Of a DNA stretch of 64,000 nucleotides, positions 16,330 through 25,239 are shown piece after piece (the first letter of the stretch is position 1; every line of letters begins with the position of its first letter). Where the stretch lies: NCBI GenBank assembly GCA_050700115.1, contig JBOHGG010000023.1:1-64000 (forward strand). The letters run 5' to 3'. This DNA is from GCA-003244245 sp050700115. GTDB taxonomy: Bacteria; Actinomycetota; Actinomycetes; Mycobacteriales; Pseudonocardiaceae. The position numbers were made by a program, and so were the translations under genes. Below the pieces are notes generated by a model, which saw nothing but the letters and a program-made list of their open reading frames with translations, ran no database searches and was not told the origin of the DNA.

Positions 16330-17441
16330 TCCCGTTCTTTCCTCCCGACCTTTTCGAAGCCGACCGGGACGTGCTGCGCGACATCGTGCATGACATCGGC
16401 ACCGGGCCGGCGCAGCGGTTCATCCTCGGCGAGTGCACGGCGCGGTTCGAGGAGGCGCTGCGGGCCGGGATGGGCGCGGCGGACGTCGTCGCGTGCGGCA
16501 GCGGCACGACAGCGCTCACGATGGTCCTGCACGCCATGGGCGTCGGACCCGGCGACGAGGTCGTGGTGCCGGCTTTCGGTTGCGCGCCGCTGGCGAGCAC
16601 GGTGTGCAACCTCGGGGCGACGCCGGTGTTCGCCGACGTCGACCCGTGGACCATGGTCGCCGATCCGGACGACATGGAGCGTCTGATCACCGGGCGGACC
16701 CGGGCGCTGATGCCGGCGCACATGTTCTCGGTGATGGCGGACATGCCACGGATGCGCGAGATCGCCGCGCGCCACCAGGTGCGCCTCGTGGAGGACTCGG
16801 CGGTCGCTCAGGGCGCGATGCTCGATGGCCGCCCCGCCGGATTGTGGGGCGAGGCAGGTGTCTTCTCCTTCGTCCAGGTCAAGACCTTCGGCACCGCAGG
16901 CGAGGGCGGGGCCGTCGTTACCGACGACCCGGAGCTCGGGCGCATCGTCAGGATGCTGCGCAACCACGGCCAGGACGGCAAGCAACGGTTCCTTCATCAC
17001 CGCATCGGCTACAACAGCCGTTTCGACGAGATTCTCGCGGCCTTCCAGCTGCACCGGCTGCCGGGCCTGGCCGCCCGCCTGGAGCGGCGGGCCCGGATCG
17101 CCGAGTACTACACCGAGCGTTTCGCGCCGTTGGGTGAACACGGTGTGCTCGCCCCACCTCCTGGACGCAACGGCCGCTGCTACTACGTCTACTCACTGCT
17201 CGCCGAAGGCCGTGACGAGCTGGCCGCGCATCTGGCCGCGCGGGGAGTCGCCAGCCACGTGTACTACCCGTCGCCGCTGCCTCACCAGCCCGCGTTCGCC
17301 GGTTTAGCGACCGACGGCCAGCGGTGGCCCCATGCCGAGCAGGCCAGCGCCCGCACGCTGGCGCTGCCCGTCTACCCGCACCTGACCGACACGCAGGTCG
17401 AACACATCGCCGACGCCGTCTGCGACTGGGCCCGCGGATAG
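16326..17441 (+). CDS. DegT/DnrJ/EryC1-family PLP aminotransferase 2
   Basis: This 371-residue second member of the sugar/cyclitol aminotransferase family is clearly divergent from its neighbour. Motifs are GSGTTALTMVLHA, VEDSAVAQGA and SFVQVKTFGTAGEGGA with the PLP Lys. ATG 16326 overlaps the stop of aminotransferase 1 (ATGA), which rules out the longer upstream frame. With two Gfo/Idh enzymes across the promoter, a diamino-sugar or diaminocyclitol is a reasonable inference; one of the pair could instead be a dehydratase or epimerase-type relative, since some family members do not transaminate. Confidence 0.88.
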   Translation: MIPFFPPDLFEADRDVLRDIVHDIGTGPAQRFILGECTARFEEALRAGMGAADVVACGSGTTALTMVLHAMGVGPGDEVVVPAFGCAPLASTVCNLGATPVFADVDPWTMVADPDDMERLITGRTRALMPAHMFSVMADMPRMREIAARHQVRLVEDSAVAQGAMLDGRPAGLWGEAGVFSFVQVKTFGTAGEGGAVVTDDPELGRIVRMLRNHGQDGKQRFLHHRIGYNSRFDEILAAFQLHRLPGLAARLERRARIAEYYTERFAPLGEHGVLAPPPGRNGRCYYVYSLLAEGRDELAAHLAARGVASHVYYPSPLPHQPAFAGLATDGQRWPHAEQASARTLALPVYPHLTDTQVEHIADAVCDWARG

Positions 17442-17453
17442 AGAGAAGAACCG

Positions 17454-18416
17454 ATGACGAGCGAGTTCGAGCGCGGCGCCACCGTGGCGGCGCCCGGCGC
17501 CAAGGTGCGTGCGTACGCCCGGCTGGCCAAGCTCGACATCTTCGACTACTACCTGGGTCTCGTCGTCGTCTGGTCGCTGCTGCCAGCCTCCGACCGCCTG
17601 GATACTCGAAGTCTCCTCACGCTCGCGGTCTTTCTGGTCGTTGAGGTTTGCGTCTGCGCCGCCGCAGTCACCTTCGACGACGTCACCGGGTACCGCGACG
17701 GCAGCGACGCGGCCAACTACGGGCCGGACGCACCCGCCCGCAAGCTGCGCCGCAAGCCGCTGCTGACCGGCGCACTGAGCCCGGCTGAGGCGATCCGCTT
17801 CGGCTGGGCAATGGCGGTCGCCGCAGCACTGGCGTGCACCGTGTCGGTGGTCATCGCGCCACACCGCCCCACCTGGGCGATCGCGGTGACCGTGCTGTGC
17901 GCAGTGGTGTTCATCCAGTACTCGTGGGGCGCCAAGCTCAGCTACCACGGCTGGGCCGAGGTGGTGCTCGCCGGTGTCGCGGTCGGCTGGTTGCTCGCGC
18001 CCTACGGTTTGCTCTTCGGCACGGTCGGCGGGTTCGTCGTCGTTCAGGCGTTGGTGTTCGGCCTGGGGCCACTGCTGTTCGGCGTGTACTCGAACACCAA
18101 TGACCGGGCCGGTGACGCCAGCGTCGGGCGGCGCACGGCCGCGACCGTCCTGTCCCCCCGCGGCAACGCGGCCTTCATCGGCGCGGTGTCCGTCGCCGAG
18201 GCCCTGATCATCGTCGGCTCTACGGCGCTCGGCGTGGCGCCGTGGTGGTTCCCGCTGGCCATGCTCCCGACCATCGCGCTCCGTGCCGTCCAGTACGACA
18301 CCGGGTTCCGCCGAGGGGACATCTTGCGTGCCCGCAGGCTGGGGATCCGGATCCACCGGGTGACCGTCGCGCTGCTGGTCGCCGTGAACCTCGTGGTCGG
18401 GCTGGGGGCGCTATGA
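17454..18416 (+). CDS. UbiA-family membrane prenyltransferase
   Basis: This 320-residue integral membrane protein has about eight to nine hydrophobic helices. The two Asp-rich motifs expected for Mg-diphosphate binding are present in divergent form: FDDVTGYRDG near residue 73 and NTNDRAGD near residue 214. UbiA enzymes transfer a prenyl chain to an aromatic or other acceptor, and some relatives cyclise terpenes. A GPP-methyltransferase-like enzyme in the same operon suggests the donor may be C-methylated. The stop overlaps the next gene (ATGA at 18413). Confidence 0.85.
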   Translation: MTSEFERGATVAAPGAKVRAYARLAKLDIFDYYLGLVVVWSLLPASDRLDTRSLLTLAVFLVVEVCVCAAAVTFDDVTGYRDGSDAANYGPDAPARKLRRKPLLTGALSPAEAIRFGWAMAVAAALACTVSVVIAPHRPTWAIAVTVLCAVVFIQYSWGAKLSYHGWAEVVLAGVAVGWLLAPYGLLFGTVGGFVVVQALVFGLGPLLFGVYSNTNDRAGDASVGRRTAATVLSPRGNAAFIGAVSVAEALIIVGSTALGVAPWWFPLAMLPTIALRAVQYDTGFRRGDILRARRLGIRIHRVTVALLVAVNLVVGLGAL

Positions 18417-19768
18417 CGCCCGATCTCGACGTCGCCGTGGTGGGGGGCGGGATCGCCGGCCTGTCCGTCGCCTACGCGCTGCAGCGTGCCGGCCGATCGG
18501 TCCAGGTATTCGAGGCGGCTGACGGTGTCGGCGGGCGCATGCGCACCCTGCGCCACGACGGCTACCTCATCGACACCGGCGCGGAGCTGGTACCGATGGT
18601 CGGCAATCCCGCGACCTGGAAGCTGATTCGCGAACTGGGTCTGGACGCGGCGGAGGTACCGCGCATCACCTCCTCCGTCGCGGTGTGGCGCGGTGGTCGT
18701 GCCCACCACAACGTGGGCCGCCCGCTTGGATTCGTGACCGGGGCTGGACTGTCGTGGCGCGGGCGGCGGGAACTGCTGCGGTTCATCGCGTGGGCTGGAC
18801 GCCGGCGACATGCTTTCGATCCGGGCTGTCCCGAGCGCACGCCGCTCGGTGACGCGACCGTCGCGCAGCTGGGCGATCGCTTCGGCCGCGAGCTGCACGA
18901 CTATCTCTTCCAGCCGATTGTGGGTGGTTTCTTCAGCTGGCACACCGACCGGTCGGCCGCGGCTCCGTTCGTCAGCCAACTGCTGGTCAGCGGGAGCAGC
19001 GCCGGTTGGCGGACCTACCGGGACGGGATGGACACCCTGGCCCGCCGGCTCGCCGAGCGGGTGGATGTCACCACCGGCTTCCGAGTCCGGGAGGTCATCT
19101 CCGCACCGGGCTCGGGCCGGATCGTCAGCGACAGCGCCAGCCTGAGCGCACGCTCGGTCGTGCTGTGCGTGCCGGCTCCCCTGGCGCGGGACCTGCACGC
19201 GAACGCGCCACCAGACGAGCACCGCTACCTCGAGGCATGCACCTACGCCCCCGTGCTCAGGGTGAGCTGCGCGCTCGACCGACCCCTGACACCTCCGGCT
19301 GCCCGGCCGGTCTACACCTTGATCCTTCCGGCGGTGGAGGACCCGGTCGTCTCAGTGATCATGGTCGATCACCTCAAGCACCCGGACCGGGCGCCCTCGG
19401 GCCGCGGCCTGGTGACGCTGCTGACGTGTCCCCTGACGACCCGGGAGCTGATCGACGCGCCAGACGAAGAAGTGGTGCGCCGCCTCACGACGCAGGCTGA
19501 GCACTACCTGCCGGGGCTGCGCCAGGCGACCGTGGCCAACTTCGTGCACCGGTATCGCCACGGATTACCGGAGGCGACTCCCGCCGCCATGGGCCTGCGA
19601 TCCGAATTTCTGCGCCGCCCCCTTCGCGCCGTCGAATACGCGGGCGACTGGGTAATGCTGCGCCCCGCCAGCGAAGGAGCCGTTCGCTCCGCCGATCTGG
19701 CCGCATGGCGAGTCATGGCCCACTCCGGTCACGTCGCGCGCAATGCGACGGGAGCGTTTCATGGATGA
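18413..19768 (+). CDS. FAD-dependent amine oxidase/protoporphyrinogen-oxidase-like enzyme
   Basis: About 451 residues opening with the dinucleotide-binding motif VVGGGIAGLSVAYAL, followed by EAADGVGGRMRTL, the second FAD contact of the monoamine/protoporphyrinogen oxidase superfamily. The C-terminal GD-type FAD segment is EYAGDWVMLRPASEGAVRSA. Family members desaturate or oxidise amines, carotenoids and prenylated substrates. ATG 18413 overlaps the UbiA stop. Tight coupling to UbiA and the halogenase suggests it acts on the prenylated intermediate (inference). Confidence 0.82.
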   Translation: MTPDLDVAVVGGGIAGLSVAYALQRAGRSVQVFEAADGVGGRMRTLRHDGYLIDTGAELVPMVGNPATWKLIRELGLDAAEVPRITSSVAVWRGGRAHHNVGRPLGFVTGAGLSWRGRRELLRFIAWAGRRRHAFDPGCPERTPLGDATVAQLGDRFGRELHDYLFQPIVGGFFSWHTDRSAAAPFVSQLLVSGSSAGWRTYRDGMDTLARRLAERVDVTTGFRVREVISAPGSGRIVSDSASLSARSVVLCVPAPLARDLHANAPPDEHRYLEACTYAPVLRVSCALDRPLTPPAARPVYTLILPAVEDPVVSVIMVDHLKHPDRAPSGRGLVTLLTCPLTTRELIDAPDEEVVRRLTTQAEHYLPGLRQATVANFVHRYRHGLPEATPAAMGLRSEFLRRPLRAVEYAGDWVMLRPASEGAVRSADLAAWRVMAHSGHVARNATGAFHG

Positions 19769-21587
19769 GCGGAGAAGCTTTGACATCGCGGTGATCGGGG
19801 GCGGTATCGGGGGGACGATCCTCGCCACGATCCTCGCGCGCAACGGCGTTAGCGTGCTCTGTCTTGAGGGTGGATCGCATCCCCGTTTCGCCATCGGCGA
19901 GGCGACCGTTCCCGATTCGAGCCTCGGCATGCGCGTGCTGGCAGCCCGGTACGGTGTGCCCGAGCTGCGGAACCTGAGCAACTACCGCAGTATGCGGGAG
20001 CACGTTGCAGCCACCAGTGGGGTGAAGCGGAGCTTCAGCTTCGTGTACCACCGTGCGGGGCAACTCAACCATCCGAAAGAATGCACCCAGTTTCCCACCT
20101 TTGCGCCCCCCATCGGTCCCGATATGCACTACTTCCGCCAGGATGTGGACGCATACCTGTTCTCGCTCGCCGCCTCCTACGGTGCGGTCTGCCACACCGA
20201 GACGCGGATCACCGACGTGCAGTTCGGTCCCGACGGCGTCCGGCTCGAAACGGAAGGAAAGGAGAACGGGTCCTTTTCCGCGCACTACGTGGTCGACGCC
20301 GGTGGACCGGGCGCCATCATTCCCCGGATACTGGGCTTGCGTGAACAGCCGTGCCCGTTCGAGACGCGCTCGCGGGCGATCTTCACCCATATGGTGGGCG
20401 TCCCGCTCTATGAGCAGATCGGGCCGATGTGCCGAGCGCACGGGATGGCCACGCCAGTCGCTCAGGGGACGTTGCATCACATCTTCGAGGGCGGGTGGAT
20501 GTGGATCATCCCGTTCGGCAACCATCGGCTGTCGACAAACCCGCTGTGCAGCGTCGGGCTCGTCCTCGATCTGGCGGAGTTCCCCGAGCAGGACCTTCCG
20601 CCGGAGGAAGAGTTCTGGAGCATCGTGGAACGCTTCCCTGGCATCGTCAGGCAGCTTCGGGACGCCACCCCGGTGCGGAGCTGGGTGCGCACGAGCCGCC
20701 TCCAGTTCTCCTCGCGGCAGGTGGTCGGGGACCGTTTCTGCCTGCTGCCGCACGCGTCTGATTTCGTGGATCCGCTCTTCTCCAGCGGTCTGACAGTCAC
20801 GGCCATGGCCGTGAACGCTTTGGCTCACCGGCTCATCACGGCAACGCGACAGCAGGATTTCTCCACCGAGAACTTCGAGTATGTCGGCACCTGGGTGAAA
20901 CGGGTCTTCGCGTATTATGACCAGTTCGTGTCGTGCTCCTACATCGCGTTTCGTGATTTCGAGCTCTGGAATGCTTGGCACCGGGTGTGGATGGTCGCGT
21001 CGTTGTACAGCGGCAACCCCGTGGTCCAGTCGCTCGTGCGGTTCGAGGAGCACCGGGACCCGGCAGTTTTCGAGCAGCTCGAGTGTCACCCCTACCGTGG
21101 GCTGCAGGCGATCGACTATCCGCCGTACTGGAAGCTGTTCACCAGTGCGGTGGCCGAGATGACGGCGGTGCGCGATCAGTTGATCTCGCCTGCCGAGGCG
21201 TCGAGGAATATCTACCGGTGGCTCGCGGAGAGCGGGCTGTGTCCCGGCCCGTGGCAGCTGCTGAATCCCGAGGACCGGTGCCCGGCCGGCGCGGCCACGC
21301 TGGCGCCAGTTCTTCGGCTCTTGCTGTGGGGAAAATACCGTTCTCCTGAGTTCATCCGGGAGCATTATTTCAACGCTGGGCTCAGTACGCTGCGAGCTTT
21401 CGGATCTGAACTGCTCAGGAGTGGCGCGGACGAGATCCGTCGGGCGGCGACCGGTCCTTGGGGATTCTTCCGGGACGGCTTGGTGAGCCAGAACCGGGAC
21501 TGGGCGGGTCAGGACCTCCGTGCGCCGGATCGGCGGCGCGGGCAACGACGACCGTCCCGGTCTTTCGTGGGAAAGGAATCAGTGTGA
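19761..21587 (+). CDS. Flavin-dependent halogenase-family protein
   Basis: About 608 residues. It has the FAD-binding GGGIGGTILATIL near the N-terminus, a WMWIIP segment near residues 244-250 that fits the WxWxIP halogenase signature, and a Lys (GVKRSFSF, near residue 88) where the halogenation Lys of the PltA/CmlS-type enzymes is found. The length and C-terminal extension fit the halogenases acting on carrier-bound or small aromatic substrates better than tryptophan 7-halogenases. Geranylgeranyl-reductase-like relatives share part of the fold, so chlorination is probable but not certain. ATG 19761 with GGGAG upstream overlaps the previous gene by 8 nt. No flavin reductase is adjacent; an FMN-reductase-type gene lies at 36784-37404. 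Confidence 0.78.
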   Translation: MDERRSFDIAVIGGGIGGTILATILARNGVSVLCLEGGSHPRFAIGEATVPDSSLGMRVLAARYGVPELRNLSNYRSMREHVAATSGVKRSFSFVYHRAGQLNHPKECTQFPTFAPPIGPDMHYFRQDVDAYLFSLAASYGAVCHTETRITDVQFGPDGVRLETEGKENGSFSAHYVVDAGGPGAIIPRILGLREQPCPFETRSRAIFTHMVGVPLYEQIGPMCRAHGMATPVAQGTLHHIFEGGWMWIIPFGNHRLSTNPLCSVGLVLDLAEFPEQDLPPEEEFWSIVERFPGIVRQLRDATPVRSWVRTSRLQFSSRQVVGDRFCLLPHASDFVDPLFSSGLTVTAMAVNALAHRLITATRQQDFSTENFEYVGTWVKRVFAYYDQFVSCSYIAFRDFELWNAWHRVWMVASLYSGNPVVQSLVRFEEHRDPAVFEQLECHPYRGLQAIDYPPYWKLFTSAVAEMTAVRDQLISPAEASRNIYRWLAESGLCPGPWQLLNPEDRCPAGAATLAPVLRLLLWGKYRSPEFIREHYFNAGLSTLRAFGSELLRSGADEIRRAATGPWGFFRDGLVSQNRDWAGQDLRAPDRRRGQRRPSRSFVGKESV

Positions 21588-23173
21588 AGCCGATCAACCC
21601 GAGCACCTTGTTCGAGGACGCTGCCGAGCGCGGCACCACGCTCGTCCACCTCGACCGGCCGTTCGATATCGCCCCTGACGGCGGGGTCACCTACGGCTTC
21701 GAGCAGTTGGCCGGCCTCACTGCTGACGCCGCGGGATGGCTGGCCGCGGCAGGAGCCGGCCCCGGTGACCGGGTCGCCATCGTCAAGGGCAACAACTGGG
21801 ACATCGACGTGCTCGCTTACGCCGCGGTGCGCATCGGCGCCGTCCCCGCCAAGATCCGCAACAACCTGCCACCGGACGCGATCCAGACCCTGCTTGAGCG
21901 GCTTGAGCCGGCCGTCCTCGTCACGACCGCCCCGACCCTCGACGCGGCGAGCCGAGCGGGAGTGGACCTGGCTGCGCTGGCCAAGACGACGCTCACTATC
22001 GATCGCCCAGCGCCGGGGGCGCTGTCCCTGGACAGCGTGCGCGGCCAGGCGCCGCCACCGCCGCACCGCCGCGGTGACGACGAGCCGCTGGTCGTCTGCC
22101 CCACGTCCGGCACGACCGGCCTCCCCAAGCTGGCGCTGCATTCGACCAACACGATCATTCGCCAGCTTGCGCAGTTCGAAGCCCGCCGATGGCCGATCGT
22201 CGGCGGCCGGCCCAGCGACACCGTGGCCACCGCCAGCGCCTTCTCGCACGGCCGAACCTTCTGCTGGACCGCGGTGGCGGTCACCGTGGCGCCCCGCCAC
22301 GTCGTCATCATCAGCGACGACGATCCGGTTCGCGCCGAACCGGCCCTGCGGGCCCATCCGCCGACGATCCTCGAAGGGCTGCCGTCCACCTTCATCCGCT
22401 GGCAGCCGATGGCTGCCAAGCCGGACAGCCCGTTCCGCGACGTCCGGGTGTACGTCAGCACGTATGACGCGATCCACCCGCCCGCGGTGCGGACATTTCT
22501 GGCCGCCTCCAAGCGACCGCGTGCGGTGTTCGTGCACGGATGGGGCCAATCCGAGACCGGGCCGCTGACCTTTCGCCTGTTCACCCGCAGAGCCCTCGCT
22601 GCCCATGGTGACCGGCATCCGACCACCCGCAACCAGGGGCTGCCCACTCCGGGCCGGGTCAGGTTGCGCGTGGTCGATCCGAAGACGTTCCGTGCCCTCC
22701 CGCCGGGGCAGCCGGGGGTGATCATGGCCCGGACGAAGGCTCGATGCTTGGGCTACCTCGGTGAGCAGCAGCGATGGGACGAGAAGGCCGACGGCCTCTG
22801 GTTCAACACCGGAGACATCGGCATCGTCACACGCAAGGGCGTCGTGTTCCTCGACCGGGAGGTCGACGAGATCCCCGGCATGAGCTGCGTCGAGCTCGAG
22901 GATGTGATCGACGACCGGCTTGCGGAGGTACTCGAATGCATCGTCCTGGGCACGCCCGGGGCGCCCCCGCTGCCGGTGGTCGTCACCGGAGACGGCCGCC
23001 TCGACGCCGCCGGCTGGCGAGCTGCCGTCCGGGATCTGCCGGCCCTCGACGAGCCGATCGTCCTGACCTGGAACCAGGTTCCCCGCACCGGGACGGGCAA
23101 GGTCCGGCGCCTGGCACTGCGGGCGCAGCTGACGGGCGTCGGAGCCACCTACGGCACAGGCCGCTGGACATGA
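21584..23173 (+). CDS. AMP-dependent acyl/aryl-CoA ligase or adenylating enzyme 1
   Basis: About 529 residues of the ANL superfamily. The P-loop is PTSGTTGLPK (near residue 172), motif A5 is GWGQSETG, A7 is FNTGDIG and the C-terminal catalytic Lys is in RTGTGKVRR. It activates a carboxylic acid as an acyl-AMP; the substrate is not readable. GTG 21584 (GTGA overlap with the halogenase stop, GGAAAGGA upstream) is the start, not the longer frame. No carrier protein is seen in the cluster, so transfer to CoA or directly to an amine is likely. Confidence 0.85.
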   Translation: MKPINPSTLFEDAAERGTTLVHLDRPFDIAPDGGVTYGFEQLAGLTADAAGWLAAAGAGPGDRVAIVKGNNWDIDVLAYAAVRIGAVPAKIRNNLPPDAIQTLLERLEPAVLVTTAPTLDAASRAGVDLAALAKTTLTIDRPAPGALSLDSVRGQAPPPPHRRGDDEPLVVCPTSGTTGLPKLALHSTNTIIRQLAQFEARRWPIVGGRPSDTVATASAFSHGRTFCWTAVAVTVAPRHVVIISDDDPVRAEPALRAHPPTILEGLPSTFIRWQPMAAKPDSPFRDVRVYVSTYDAIHPPAVRTFLAASKRPRAVFVHGWGQSETGPLTFRLFTRRALAAHGDRHPTTRNQGLPTPGRVRLRVVDPKTFRALPPGQPGVIMARTKARCLGYLGEQQRWDEKADGLWFNTGDIGIVTRKGVVFLDREVDEIPGMSCVELEDVIDDRLAEVLECIVLGTPGAPPLPVVVTGDGRLDAAGWRAAVRDLPALDEPIVLTWNQVPRTGTGKVRRLALRAQLTGVGATYGTGRWT

Positions 23174-23197
23174 CCCCTTACTGAAAGGACATCAACC

Positions 23198-24067
23198 GTG
23201 AGCGTCAACTTCGATTCGCGGGTAGACGTGATCCGCAGCTCGTACGAAAAAGACATCGCCAGCTATTGGGATAGCAAACAGGACGACAAGATCAATCTTC
23301 TCCCGGGTCAGATCGACGATCTGTACCACCATCATTACGGCGTCGGCGCATTCGATCCCGGAATCCTCGTCGGACCCGCCGAGACGCGGGAGCACAGGAT
23401 TGTCGAAGAGATGCATCGGCTGGAGAGCCAGCAGGTCGAAGTCATTATCTCCGCACTCGGTGACGTGTCGCCCCACGACCCCGTCCTCGACGCCGGCTCG
23501 GGGCGCGGTGGCACGAGCTTCATGATCGGCGAGCGATTCGGCTGCCGGGTCGACGGTGTGAACATCTCGGAATACCAGATCGAGTTCTCCCGGCAGCTGG
23601 CGATCAAGCGAGGCTGCGCCGACCAGGTGAAATTTCATTACCGGAACATGCGCTCGACTGGATTTCCAGACCAGTCATTCCAGCGCGTCGTGTCGAACGA
23701 GACGACGATGTACGTCGATTTGTTCGACGCATTTGGGGAGTTCGCGAGGCTGCTGTCGCCCGGTGGCCGGTATGTTGTCATCACGTGGTGCTACAACGAC
23801 ATCGTGTCACCCCCGCGCCACGAGATCGAGGAGATCGACCGTTTCTACAACTGCCACATCCATCCGCGCAGCACCTATTTCTCAGCGTTGGCGGCCAATG
23901 GTCTCATTCCCTGCCAGGTGACGGACCTGACAGCCGATGCGATCCCGTACTGGGAGCTGCGGCGGCATTCCGAGTTCCGCAACGGTATCGAGCAGGCATT
24001 CTTGTCGGCCTACCAGCAAGGTTTCATGAACTTCCTGCTCATCGTCGCGGACCGCCTTGTCCCATGA
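23198..24067 (+). CDS. SAM methyltransferase resembling geranyl-diphosphate 2-C-methyltransferase
   Basis: This 289-residue protein has the family signatures DDLYHHHYGVG, VLDAGSGRGGTSFM (SAM site, near residue 97), SNETTMYVDLFDAFGEFARLL and NCHIHPRSTYF. These segments are those of GPP C-methyltransferases (2-methylisoborneol pathway) and their IPP-methylating relatives. No terpene cyclase lies beside it; its operon partner is a UbiA prenyltransferase. The likely role is to make a C-methylated prenyl diphosphate as the UbiA donor (inference). The AGGAC-type ribosome site precedes ATG or GTG at 23198. Confidence 0.82.
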   Translation: MSVNFDSRVDVIRSSYEKDIASYWDSKQDDKINLLPGQIDDLYHHHYGVGAFDPGILVGPAETREHRIVEEMHRLESQQVEVIISALGDVSPHDPVLDAGSGRGGTSFMIGERFGCRVDGVNISEYQIEFSRQLAIKRGCADQVKFHYRNMRSTGFPDQSFQRVVSNETTMYVDLFDAFGEFARLLSPGGRYVVITWCYNDIVSPPRHEIEEIDRFYNCHIHPRSTYFSALAANGLIPCQVTDLTADAIPYWELRRHSEFRNGIEQAFLSAYQQGFMNFLLIVADRLVP

Positions 24068-24546
24068 CCGATGACGCCATGCCTGCCACCCGGGTGAACC
24101 TGCCCATGGTCGCCCCCGATGTCCACCGCGCGATGGTGGCCTTCGGCCAAGCAGCCGAGGACAAGCTCGATCCGGTCATCGGTGTGCTGGTGAAAGTTCG
24201 CGCTTCGCAGCTGAACGGCTGCCCGTTCTGTCTCGACCTGCACACCAGGGAGGCCCGCGCCGCGGGGGAGCGCGAACAGCGCCTGTCCGCGCTGGCGGCG
24301 TGGCGCGAGACACCGTTGTTCAACGATCGGGAACGGGCCGCCCTCGCGCTCACCGAGGCGGTCACGTTCCTCGCAGTCGGGCATGTTCCGGACGCCGTCT
24401 ACGAGGCGGCTGCCCGGCGGTTCGACGAGACCGAGCTGGCCCACCTGCTGTGGACCATCGCGGCGATCAACGTCTGGAACCGGATGGCGGTGGCCACCCG
24501 CCTTCGGCCGGCCGGGTGCGAGGCGCCGCCCGCGCCGATGCCGTAA
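24064..24546 (+). CDS. Carboxymuconolactone-decarboxylase/AhpD-like protein
   Basis: This 160-residue all-helical protein of the CMD/AhpD superfamily has the redox CxxC in NGCPFCLDLHT near residue 52 and the downstream His. Such proteins act as alkylhydroperoxide-type reductases or small lyases. ATG 24064 overlaps the methyltransferase stop. It ends the rightward eight-gene operon. Its pathway role is unclear. Confidence 0.82.
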   Translation: MTDDAMPATRVNLPMVAPDVHRAMVAFGQAAEDKLDPVIGVLVKVRASQLNGCPFCLDLHTREARAAGEREQRLSALAAWRETPLFNDRERAALALTEAVTFLAVGHVPDAVYEAAARRFDETELAHLLWTIAAINVWNRMAVATRLRPAGCEAPPAPMP

Positions 24547-24568
24547 AGAGAGTGCTTCGTTTCGTTGT

Positions 24569-24586
24569 CCGGCCCCGCTGGGCCGG
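24569..24586. terminator. Short GC hairpin between convergent genes
   Basis: CCGGCCC-cgct-GGGCCGG forms a 7-bp stem with a 4-nt loop about 25 nt after the CMD stop. It has no T-tract, which is typical of actinomycete terminators. Confidence 0.45.
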
Positions 24587-24648
24587 GCTAGAGGTAACAA
24601 CGCCAGTGGCATCGACCCTCCGCCCGGCCATCCCAGACGACGGGCCTC

Positions 24649-24852
24649 TCAGAATAGGTTCGCACCGGTACCGGCGACAAAGCGACCGATATCCCCAAGA
24701 TCGATAACCTTGGGTGCCCCTTCAACCGTCTCCGATGAAGAGCCGCCCTCTTGCGACTCGCCAGCCCGGGCAATGCCGGCACCAGAGGTGAGTAGGGTTC
24801 CGAGAACGAGCGCGCCGGCCAGCGCTACTGCGCCGGATCGTCGAGTATGCAT
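24649..24852 (-). CDS. Small exported peptide
   Basis: About 67 residues with a clear Sec signal (MHTRRSG, a hydrophobic run of about 17 residues and an ARA cleavage site) and a mature part of about 38 acidic, Ser/Gly-rich residues ending VAGTGANLF. ATG 24852 has AAGGAG 9 nt upstream; an ATG at 24858 and a TTG at 24870 are also in frame. It has its own copy of the GTAC-palindrome promoter (24905-24998), so it belongs to the biosynthetic regulon. The function is not known; it could be a secreted immunity, signalling or product-binding peptide. Confidence 0.6.
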   Translation of the reverse strand: MHTRRSGAVALAGALVLGTLLTSGAGIARAGESQEGGSSSETVEGAPKVIDLGDIGRFVAGTGANLF

Positions 24853-24904
24853 ATTCATGGACTCCTTCAACGGGTCAATCGGACATGGAATAGCTGGAAA
24901 CGCT

Positions 24905-24998
24905 CTCGGAAGCTACCATTATTTTTTGCGGCAGTCATCACCCTGACCGTACTGGTTTTGCTCATTTTCCCTTGGGTCGGGCTGGTACCCGGAGTGCG
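24905..24998 (-). promoter_or_regulatory. GTAC-palindrome promoter element driving the small exported peptide
   Basis: On the minus strand only half of the palindrome (GGTACC at 24989-24984) is well conserved, but the GGTCAGGGTGATG block and GGTAGCTTCC (-10 TAGCTT) follow at the standard 81-nt spacing. It is divergent from the element at 25014-25105, with only 15 nt between them. Confidence 0.65.
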
Positions 24999-25013
24999 AG
25001 TGAACGCAGGGGT

Positions 25014-25105
25014 GGTACCAAAAGTACCAGGTCGACCCACTGTGACTTGGTCAAAACCAGGATAGTAAAGGTGATATCCAGTGGAAATGGATGGGGGTAT
25101 CGTCT
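25014..25105 (+). promoter_or_regulatory. GTAC-palindrome promoter element driving the CoA-transferase/ligase operon
   Basis: The palindrome GGTACCAAAAGTACC (25014-25028) is followed by GGTCAAAACC, GGTGATA and a -10-like TATCGT about 82 nt from the palindrome start. The resulting transcript leader of roughly 130 nt contains the paired hairpins at 25145-25226. Confidence 0.65.
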
Positions 25106-25144
25106 GAATAGCTGATCAAGTCACTCTTGGATTGGATCCGCACA

Positions 25145-25226
25145 GCTCTGGTGTCGCCGAGTTCGACACCAGAGCTGCCGATGACGTAACGGAGCGCTCT
25201 GGTGTCGAACTCGGCGACACCAGAGC
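25145..25226. repeat. Two mutually complementary hairpins in the leader of the CoA-transferase operon
   Basis: 25145-25175 and 25196-25226 are each 31 nt, each able to fold on itself (arms GCTCTGGTGTCG / CGACACCAGAGC), and each is the exact reverse complement of the other. Three structures are therefore possible in RNA. They lie between promoter and start codon. They may be a bidirectional terminator pair, an attenuator or a small inverted-repeat element. Confidence 0.6.
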
Positions 25227-25239
25227 GGGCTAGCGGTGG

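Noticed and set aside
19713..21545. 610-codon minus-strand frame
   Set aside because: Antisense to the halogenase gene, which carries the conserved motifs.
24649..24870. Small exported peptide as a lasso or thiopeptide precursor
   Set aside because: It has a classical Sec signal with ARA cleavage and no Cys, and lacks leader motifs of either class.
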